From Colwellia psychrerythraea (lineage in GTDB: Bacteria; Pseudomonadota; Gammaproteobacteria; Enterobacterales; Alteromonadaceae): DNA of 64,000 nucleotides. The stretch spans positions 62,001 to 126,000 of the forward strand of contig NZ_JQED01000037.1 in the NCBI RefSeq assembly GCF_000764225.1, given 5' to 3'. The position numbers and the translations under genes are program-made. Of this stretch, positions 57,946 to 64,000 are shown one piece after another (the stretch's first letter is position 1; each line of letters starts with the position of its first letter). The notes under the pieces were generated by a model. It did not search any database. It had not been told where the DNA came from and saw only the letters and a program-made list of their open reading frames with translations.

Positions 57946-57954
57946 AGAACAAAT

Positions 57955-58950
57955 ATGTTACAGATTTGCCGCGAAAAGCAAGTGCAGCTGAGTCGACAAT
58001 ACCAAGATAACACCTTAGCACATGCTGTTATAATTCAGGGGATAGAAGGCTCTGGTCAAAATGCACTGGCAAAGTGGTTAATAGAACTATTAATTTGTCA
58101 AAGTCCATTGTCATTAACTCATCCGCATGAATCTGAGGCTGTTAGCGAAGCTTGTGGCCAATGTAAAGCCTGTTTGCTCAATAAAGCAGATAACTATCCC
58201 GATCATTTATTACTACTTGCTGATAACAAAATGTTAGGGGTTGATGATATTCGTCGTGGTAATGCTTTTCTTGAGAAAACAGCTCAGTTAGGCACAGTGA
58301 AAACAATATTAATTCCACAAGCTCAAATTATGACGGTTGCTGCGGCTAATGCATTATTAAAAACTTTAGAGGAGCCAACTGAAAATAGTTATATTGTCTT
58401 GATCACAGACGATCTAGATAGTTTATTACCTACTATAGTTAGCCGTTGCGCTTTATATGTTATTAGGCCTGTAATTGGTGATGCTTTGCTGTCACAACTC
58501 GATGTGTCTAACAGTGATGATGCCCTAGACTCAACCGGTTCAATGGTCAGTAACACAATTACTAACTATGTTAATTTATCCCAATTACCTGAATTGACTG
58601 ATAAAGCTGTTTATGAAGAATTTCAAGCGTTTAATAAAAGCTATCTAGATTATTTATTTAACGGGCAAAGTGAAGATAATTTACTAAGTCAAATTGTTGC
58701 TAGTAAACATAGCTTACGTTGGTTGGAAAAAATCACCTGTAATATTCTAAGAGAATATTACCTTGATAATGCGATAGAACAATCATCACTGATTGTACAA
58801 CAACAAATGTCAGTTCATGTGTTTAATCAAATATATCAAGCTATCATCACTAGTAATAAACTGATAAAGTCTTACCAGCAAGCTAATCGGCAATTCGTCG
58901 GTGAACAGTTACTTATGACGATAAATAATATCGTTAGACCATCGATTTAG
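57955..58950 (+). CDS. holB: DNA polymerase III delta' subunit
   Basis: A 331-residue clamp-loader subunit. The P-loop is degenerate (GIEGSGQNALAKW), as expected for the non-ATP-binding delta'. Zinc cysteines are in LICQSPL and CGQCKAC, ANALLKTLEEP is the conserved central segment, and the arginine finger context SRCALY is present. It is 9 bases after tmk. Confidence 0.93.
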   Translation: MLQICREKQVQLSRQYQDNTLAHAVIIQGIEGSGQNALAKWLIELLICQSPLSLTHPHESEAVSEACGQCKACLLNKADNYPDHLLLLADNKMLGVDDIRRGNAFLEKTAQLGTVKTILIPQAQIMTVAAANALLKTLEEPTENSYIVLITDDLDSLLPTIVSRCALYVIRPVIGDALLSQLDVSNSDDALDSTGSMVSNTITNYVNLSQLPELTDKAVYEEFQAFNKSYLDYLFNGQSEDNLLSQIVASKHSLRWLEKITCNILREYYLDNAIEQSSLIVQQQMSVHVFNQIYQAIITSNKLIKSYQQANRQFVGEQLLMTINNIVRPSI

Positions 58951-58959
58951 GAGACCAAC

Positions 58960-59286
58960 TTGGTTCCATTAAACGTAGAGTTTTACTCAGACCGTGATTT
59001 ATACCTTGCCTACATGCCTTTTCTTAATGAAGGCGGCGTTTTTGTGCGTACACCACGTCAATATGACTTAGGTGATGAAGTTGAGTTACATATATTATTG
59101 CCTGATGCTTTAGAGGAATCTATTGTTCAAGGTGAGGTTTGTTGGTTAACCCCTGTTGGTGCGCAGAATGGCACACCTCCTGGTGTTGGTGTTACTTTTG
59201 TTAAAGATCCTGAAAAAGTTCGCCATCAAATTGAACAAATCATTGCCCGACACTTAAATTCTTCAGAGCCAACGCTAACTATGTAA
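58960..59286 (+). CDS. pilZ: Type IV pilus PilZ protein
   Basis: A 108-residue PilZ-fold protein in the conserved holB-pilZ-tatD order known from Pseudomonas, where PilZ is needed for type IV pilus assembly and binds PilB/FimX. It lacks the RxxxR c-di-GMP motif (the N-terminus is VPLNVEFYSDRDL) but has the NEGGVFVRT and PGVGVTFV segments. The start is TTG 58960 with TAGGAG upstream, 9 bases after holB. No other pilus genes lie in the window. Confidence 0.88.
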   Translation: MVPLNVEFYSDRDLYLAYMPFLNEGGVFVRTPRQYDLGDEVELHILLPDALEESIVQGEVCWLTPVGAQNGTPPGVGVTFVKDPEKVRHQIEQIIARHLNSSEPTLTM

Positions 59287-59357
59287 CTTGGTTTCTTGTC
59301 CTTAGTAAGTGACAAGCATTCATTCTTAAATCAATATACAAACACAGGAGCCCCTCG

Positions 59358-60125
59358 TTGTTTATAGACTCTCATTGTCATTTAGATCGACTTAATTTAT
59401 CACTGTATGATAACAAATTAGATAATGTTATCGAGGCAGCTGCAGCAGCCAAAGTAACTAAGCTACTGTGTGTCAGTGTCACGTTAGAGGACTTTCCTCA
59501 GATGGCAGAAAAAACAGCTCACTATGATAATGTTTTACTGACTTGTGGTGCACACCCTTTAAACCAAGAAGATAAAATCAAACCTGAGCAATTATTGGCA
59601 TTAAGCCAGAATGAACGTGTTATTGCCATTGGTGAAACCGGGTTAGATTATCATTACGCGCCTGAAACCAAGGAGCTGCAACTGGATTCATTTAAAAAAC
59701 ATATCCAGGTAGCTAAGCAATTAAAAAAACCACTGATCATACATACTCGCGAGGCACAGCAAGATACTTTAGCATTACTTCGCAGTGAAGGAGCAGAGCA
59801 GGTAGGTGGTATTCTTCATTGTTTCACAGAAAGCTGGGCGATGGCTGAACAAGCGATAGCATTAGGTTTTTATATTTCTTTTTCGGGGATAGTAACGTTT
59901 AAAAATGCTACTGCACTGAGAGAAGTTGCTGCATTAGTTCCTGATGATAAACTATTAATCGAAACTGATGCGCCGTATCTTGCACCTGTTCCTCATCGTG
60001 GTAAAGAAAATCAACCGGCTTATGTGGTCGAAGTAGCAAAACATTTGGCAAGTATTCGAGGCCAATCTGTTGAAGAGATAGCGAAACTTTCAAGTGATAA
60101 CTTCAACCGTCTTTTTAAGCTGTAA
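59358..60125 (+). CDS. ycfH: TatD-family metal-dependent hydrolase (YcfH)
   Basis: A 255-residue TatD-family nuclease/hydrolase. Metal ligands are in FIDSHCHLD, AIGETGLDYHY, IIHTREA, HCFTES and IETDAPYLAP. The order after holB matches YcfH in E. coli. The start is TTG 59358 with CAGGAG upstream; no ATG fits. A hairpin pair follows about 60 bases later. Confidence 0.93.
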   Translation: MFIDSHCHLDRLNLSLYDNKLDNVIEAAAAAKVTKLLCVSVTLEDFPQMAEKTAHYDNVLLTCGAHPLNQEDKIKPEQLLALSQNERVIAIGETGLDYHYAPETKELQLDSFKKHIQVAKQLKKPLIIHTREAQQDTLALLRSEGAEQVGGILHCFTESWAMAEQAIALGFYISFSGIVTFKNATALREVAALVPDDKLLIETDAPYLAPVPHRGKENQPAYVVEVAKHLASIRGQSVEEIAKLSSDNFNRLFKL

Positions 60126-60562
60126 ATCATTCCTAGGGAGTTAATAAACTAACCCCTTAATATAAGTTTATTTTGATCAAGTTGTAATAAAAAAAGCCCA
60201 GACATTTGTCTGGGCTCAAAAATTGGCTCAGGGGTTGAGCCGTGCGCTAATTAACCATCATAAGGCAGTTAAGATAAAAACAAAAATAAACTATGTACTC
60301 ACACCTTAGCAACAAAATAGCTACTGTTAGCTAAGCTTGTGCAATTAAGTTTAGTGTAAGTTTTTTAAATTGCTAATCTTTTTTTGTTTATTTTTTTTAC
60401 CTTATAATACAATTGGTTATTTCTACTTTTACTGTTGACTATAATTGTTAACTAGGCATGATTTATCGATGTAACAGTCTGTTTTTAGTTGATTTATATA
60501 GCCTTCTAGCCGTATCAGAGCAAGTTAAACTATTGAAAGTTAGTTTTAACTTATTTCATTGT
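60126..60562. other. 437-base gap between tatD and the antiporter
   Basis: AT-rich DNA. The hairpins at 60188-60241 are its only structured part; no gene is seen. Confidence 0.5.
60188..60241 (-). terminator. Terminator hairpin with an overlapping alternative stem
   Basis: AGCCCAGACATTTGTCTGGGCT (60195-60216, 9-10-bp stem) is preceded by a long A run, making a canonical terminator on the minus strand, possibly for the antiporter gene. A second stem, GGCTCA-GGGG-TTGAGCC, follows at 60225-60241, and GGCTCAA at 60213-60219 could pair with the same TTGAGCC instead. Confidence 0.65.
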
Positions 60563-62137
60563 TTATCGCATACCTTGAGGCAATAAAGCTAAACTTTCCT
60601 CAGCAAAACCGACACCAGCTTCAGTATAAAAGTTAAAGACTTTATCAATCCCGAACGCTTCTAATTGCCGACGCTCATCGTCGTATCGAGCGACAGCGGC
60701 AATTTTTCCGTTATAATTTGCAGCTTTCAACTGTTTAGTTATGTTGATAATATCTTGCACTGAAGGTAATGCGAGTAAAACTAGTTCAAGTTTTGATAGA
60801 TCAATACTTTCCCAAAAATAAATATCTTCTGCATCGCCGTAGTATGCTTCCATACCCTTGTTGTGTAGCCAGGTTATTTTTTCTTTATCTGCATCTAAGC
60901 CCCAGGCTGGATTAGTGCCATGACTATTAATTGCTTGATAAGCCCCCATTCCAACTCGCCCCATGCCGATTATTACAATAGGGCGTTGACAAGGTTGGCA
61001 GAAGTTATCTTCCACGAGTTTAGTTTTACGCTCAAAACGTGATAAAAATCCTCTGTGCTTAGTAAAGGTCGTGTGAGCAAATTGATAAATAATGTTGGTT
61101 AGAATAAATGAAATTGCCATGCCTAATGCAAGGATCACCAGCCAGTCATTACTGAGCCAGCCAGTTGATACACTTAACGCACCAACAATTAAGCCAAATT
61201 CACTAAAGTTGCTCAATGACAAAGCACTTAAGAAAGCAGTACGGCTACGAATTTTTAATAACGTAAAAATACCGTAAAACATGACAAACTTAACAGGAAT
61301 CAATAAAATTAATAAGGTGGCTAAACCTAGCATCTCTAATGTGGGGATCGCCGTAAAACCGATAGAAAGAAAGAAGCCGATTAAAAATATGTCTTTAAAG
61401 TTCATTAATGCTTTATTGATTTCAGTGGCTTTAAGGTGAGAAGATAAAAACATGCCAACAAGTAATGCACCTAGATCACCTTTAATATTAACTAATTCAA
61501 ATAATTCATAACTTCCTAGGGCTAAGAAAAAGCCCATTAAGGTAATGAGTTCGCCGTGGCCAACATGATGAATAACTCTGTTAATAAGTGGCTTAATTAC
61601 AAATAAACCAAGTAACGAGAATGCCCAAATCGACGGTATTTTACCTGTAGCGGCAACTAAAAAAGCAACCGCGATAATATCTTGAATGACTAAAATACCA
61701 ACAGCTAACTTGCCGTGACGAGTTCGCATCTCGCCATTTTCTTCCAAAAGCTTTATCACACACACAGTACTACTGAAACTTAAGGCAAAAGCTATTAGCG
61801 CTGCAGTAGTTAAGTCTAAATCGCTGAAATAACTGATTGAAGCTAAGGAAAGTATTTTAATAAACGTTAAAGTAACGACTATCCAAAGTACGCTATGAAG
61901 AGAACATCCGAGCCAAACCTCGGTTTTAAAGAGGTTTTTTATTTTAAGTTTCAAACCTATTGTGAAGAGCATGATGGTTATACCTAAATCACTCAATATG
62001 CTCAAACTTTCATCAGCTTGGTAACCCGCGATGTTTAAGATAAATCCTGCGGTGAGAAAGCCAATAGAGGGGGGCAGTGAGACTGTTTTTGCTGCTAATC
62101 CGCAGATGAAAGCGAAAAGTATCCAGATAAAATCCAT
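60563..62137 (-). CDS. Cation:proton antiporter, CPA2 family with TrkA-N domain (KefB-like)
   Basis: A 524-residue membrane transporter. About twelve membrane segments fill residues 1-360 (Na_H_Exchanger domain, with VIKLLEENGEMRTRHGKLAVGILVIQDI conserved in KefB/C). A cytosolic TrkA-N/RCK domain (about 388-510) starts with the nucleotide loop VIIGMGRVGMGAYQ. It probably exchanges K+ or Na+ for H+; the ion is not predictable. No KefF/KefG ancillary gene is beside it. Confidence 0.87.
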   Translation of the reverse strand: MDFIWILFAFICGLAAKTVSLPPSIGFLTAGFILNIAGYQADESLSILSDLGITIMLFTIGLKLKIKNLFKTEVWLGCSLHSVLWIVVTLTFIKILSLASISYFSDLDLTTAALIAFALSFSSTVCVIKLLEENGEMRTRHGKLAVGILVIQDIIAVAFLVAATGKIPSIWAFSLLGLFVIKPLINRVIHHVGHGELITLMGFFLALGSYELFELVNIKGDLGALLVGMFLSSHLKATEINKALMNFKDIFLIGFFLSIGFTAIPTLEMLGLATLLILLIPVKFVMFYGIFTLLKIRSRTAFLSALSLSNFSEFGLIVGALSVSTGWLSNDWLVILALGMAISFILTNIIYQFAHTTFTKHRGFLSRFERKTKLVEDNFCQPCQRPIVIIGMGRVGMGAYQAINSHGTNPAWGLDADKEKITWLHNKGMEAYYGDAEDIYFWESIDLSKLELVLLALPSVQDIINITKQLKAANYNGKIAAVARYDDERRQLEAFGIDKVFNFYTEAGVGFAEESLALLPQGMR

Positions 62138-62350
62138 TATTTTGCTCTAATTTTCGTTGTTTTATAAAATAGAAAGGTTTCAGGTGTTTGTGAAAATGAT
62201 GCAGGTCTATATCTTGACAATGATACATCTAATCAATATTTTCTCCGAGTGAATACGATAGAAAGTACTCAAATAACCTAGGTAAGTTTACCTTAAAAAC
62301 AACCGGTTAGACTAGCTTAGATTTAATACTTTATGATGATTTTGTCTGCA

Positions 62351-62971
62351 TTACTCATGTAGCCATTTCTCTATTTCATCATACATAAAATCACGGATAA
62401 TGGGCTGTGCTTTGGCATTTGGGTGTAAATTGTCATTGAGCATTAATGAAGGATTTACGGCAATCTCTGTCATAAAGTAAGACATGAGATGAGCTCCCGT
62501 TTTATCAGCAACTTTGCCGTAACTGTCTGTGAACATTTTGCCGTATCTTGGCCCTAAATTTGGGGGGATTTGAATTTCCATTAAGGCAACTTTTGCCCCA
62601 TTTTGCTGACTTTTAGTCACAAGTTCAGTTAAATGTTTTTGCAGTAACTTCACAGGGAAGCCCCTGATACCATCATTACCACCCAGTTCAATTAGCACAT
62701 GGCTAGGTTGGTGTGCTGCTAACCACGCATCAATCTTCAATAAGGCATTATCTGTAGTTTGACCACTGATGGCTGTATTAATAATGGTGACCGCTTTATT
62801 ATTTTCTTTATATTTATTTTGTAACAAATGAACCCATGCTTGTGCTTGCTCAAGGCCATAGCCAGCGCTTAAGCTATCACCAATAAGTAAAATTTTATTA
62901 TTTGCTAAGCTGGCAAATGATAGAATCATCAAAATTAAAATAATACTAGATTTTAGGAAAAAACGAGTCAT
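62351..62971 (-). CDS. tesA: Periplasmic acyl-CoA thioesterase I / arylesterase
   Basis: A 206-residue SGNH hydrolase. A signal peptide (1-23) precedes LLIGDSLSAGYGL with Ser33, GGNDGIRGF (Asn/Gly block) and DNLHPNAKAQ (Asp-His). It closely resembles E. coli TesA. Its ATG overlaps the ybbA ATG on the other strand by two bases, and the ybbA-tesA order is conserved with E. coli. Confidence 0.93.
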   Translation of the reverse strand: MTRFFLKSSIILILMILSFASLANNKILLIGDSLSAGYGLEQAQAWVHLLQNKYKENNKAVTIINTAISGQTTDNALLKIDAWLAAHQPSHVLIELGGNDGIRGFPVKLLQKHLTELVTKSQQNGAKVALMEIQIPPNLGPRYGKMFTDSYGKVADKTGAHLMSYFMTEIAVNPSLMLNDNLHPNAKAQPIIRDFMYDEIEKWLHE

Positions 62972-63683
62972 GTCAGTACTTTCTCAGTTAAATGTTATTC
63001 GAGTGTCAGGGCTTACAAAGCGTGTTAGCACACTTGAAGGAAGCCTCACTATCCTTAGCGATATAAACTTTTCTGTCAAGTCGGGTGAGTCCGTTGCTAT
63101 TGTTGGTGCATCTGGCTCAGGTAAATCTACCTTGTTAAGCCTATTAGCGGGACTTGATGTTGCTAGCCAAGGCGATGTTCACCTTGATGGTGAAGCCTTA
63201 AGCAAACTTGATGAAGAAGCACGAGCTCGAGTAAGAGCTGAAAAAATTGGCTTTGTTTTTCAATCCTTTATGCTAGTACAAAGTTTAACGGCATTGGAAA
63301 ATGTGATGTTACCTGCAGAATTGGCTGGTGATCATGACGCTAGGGCACAGGCAATTGAATTACTAGAAAAAGTTGGACTGTCCCATAGGCTTGAGCATTA
63401 CCCGTCACAACTATCAGGGGGAGAACAACAACGCGTAGCAATTGCTAGAGCATTCATTGGCTCCCCTAAAATACTTTTTGCTGATGAGCCTTCAGCGAAC
63501 TTAGATAGTAAAAATGGTCATTTAATCGAAAATTTATTATTCGATTTAAATAAACAAAATGGCACCACGCTCGTACTTGTTACTCACGATGAACAATTGG
63601 CCAAACAATGTCAGCGTATTTTGCATATTGAAGGTGGTCAACTTGAGAAAATAAGTGAAGGAGTCACTGCCAATGTGGGTTAA
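62970..63683 (+). CDS. ybbA: ABC transporter ATP-binding protein YbbA
   Basis: A 237-residue ATPase of the LolD/MacB-like group. Walker A is GASGSGKSTLL, Q-loop FVFQSFMLVQSLTALENV, signature LSGGEQQRVAIARAF, Walker B ILFADEPSANLD and the switch His is in VLVTHD. It pairs with YbbP, which begins inside its last codons. The start ATG 62970 shares bases with the tesA start. Confidence 0.93.
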   Translation: MSVLSQLNVIRVSGLTKRVSTLEGSLTILSDINFSVKSGESVAIVGASGSGKSTLLSLLAGLDVASQGDVHLDGEALSKLDEEARARVRAEKIGFVFQSFMLVQSLTALENVMLPAELAGDHDARAQAIELLEKVGLSHRLEHYPSQLSGGEQQRVAIARAFIGSPKILFADEPSANLDSKNGHLIENLLFDLNKQNGTTLVLVTHDEQLAKQCQRILHIEGGQLEKISEGVTANVG

Positions 63684-64000
63684 ACTGGCTTTTAAGCTAT
63701 TCTCTCGAGAGTTTAGACGTGGTGAATTAACGATCATCTTTGCTGCCATAGCGTTAGCTGTACTGACGGTGTTTAGTTTATCTGCGATGACCGAACGAAT
63801 TGCTTTAAATATTGCCCAAAAGAGCAATGCTTTTATTGCTGCTGACCGTCGGTTGTCTAGTAACCATGCGATTGATGCGCAACTACTAACAAAAGCAAGT
63901 GAACAAGGTTTGCAAACAGCGAGAGTGCTCTATTTTGATTCCATGTTGTTTGCTAATGATGAGTTGGTATTAGGCTCAGTAAAAGCGGGAAGTGATACTT
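63673..64000 (+). CDS. ybbP: ABC transporter permease YbbP, 3'-truncated by the window
   Basis: The first 109 codons of a large FtsX-type permease. It starts MWVKLAFKLFSREFRRGELT, with a first membrane span at about 20-40, and continues into an extracytoplasmic part (AADRRLSSNHAI) like E. coli YbbP. ATG 63673 overlaps the end of ybbA by 11 bases, so the two subunits are coupled. The substrate is unknown; the family is suspected of envelope lipid or lipoprotein handling. Confidence 0.88.
   Translation, partial: MWVKLAFKLFSREFRRGELTIIFAAIALAVLTVFSLSAMTERIALNIAQKSNAFIAADRRLSSNHAIDAQLLTKASEQGLQTARVLYFDSMLFANDELVLGSVKAGSDT

Noticed and set aside
58000..58120. holB thought to be defective because its P-loop lacks the normal Lys-Ser/Thr
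   Set aside because: Delta' subunits naturally carry a degenerate P-loop and do not bind ATP.

Overview
The window is AT-rich (roughly 38% G+C by eye) and densely packed with single-copy housekeeping genes typical of a marine gammaproteobacterium of the order Alteromonadales. The gene content, codon use and several lineage-type families (DUF2947, DUF2919, the TIGR03503 type, HexR-controlled Entner-Doudoroff genes) suggest Colwellia or a close psychrophilic relative. This placement is inference from protein resemblance; no search was run. I see no prophage, insertion sequence, integron, CRISPR array or defence island. The region is chromosomal core.

Layout. 1-3.4 kb: the C-terminal part of the RNA helicase HrpA, cut by the window edge, then a small PilZ protein. 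3.9-8 kb: mostly leftward genes (rlmI, a DUF1653 protein, a lipoprotein, cysK, a META-domain lipoprotein) with acyP on the other strand. 8.2-11.7 kb: a rightward group with two membrane proteins (DUF599, DUF2919), dnaQ and a TIGR03503-like protein. 11.7-12.7 kb: six identical tRNA-Asp genes behind one strong promoter. 13.4-19.6 kb: fatty-acid oxidation genes (a DmdC-type acyl-CoA dehydrogenase, a TetR regulator, fadE) and yafJ. 19.6-25.3 kb: rlmF, DUF2947, a small membrane protein, a membrane-anchored Sel1-repeat protein and dinG. 25.3-33 kb: polB divergent from dinG over one shared LexA box, then metC, an AstE/AspA-type hydrolase, hinT and a LytS/LytTR two-component pair. 33-41 kb: central carbon metabolism, with pykA and hexR leftward and zwf-pgl-edd-eda rightward, with HexR-type palindromes between them. 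41-46 kb: two tandem paralogues with a GYF_2-like domain plus coiled coil, then rne, whose C-terminal region carries a 15-bp minisatellite. 46.7-60.1 kb: rluC, a HAD phosphatase, yceF, and the fatty-acid/phospholipid cluster yceD-rpmF-plsX-fabD-fabG-acpP-fabF-pabC-mltG-tmk-holB-pilZ-tatD, in which fabH is missing from its usual place. 60.5-64 kb: a KefB-type antiporter, tesA, ybbA and the start of ybbP.

Genes that act together: HexR probably coordinates pykA, zwf and the Entner-Doudoroff genes; LexA probably represses dinG and polB together; the yceD-to-fabF block makes acyl chains and phosphatidic-acid precursors beside ribosomal protein L32. The least explained items are the GYF_2/coiled-coil pair (41.1-42.5 kb), the Sel1 membrane protein (22-23 kb) and the tRNA-Asp array. 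No clearly new multi-gene system was found; the GYF_2 pair is the best candidate for undescribed biology.
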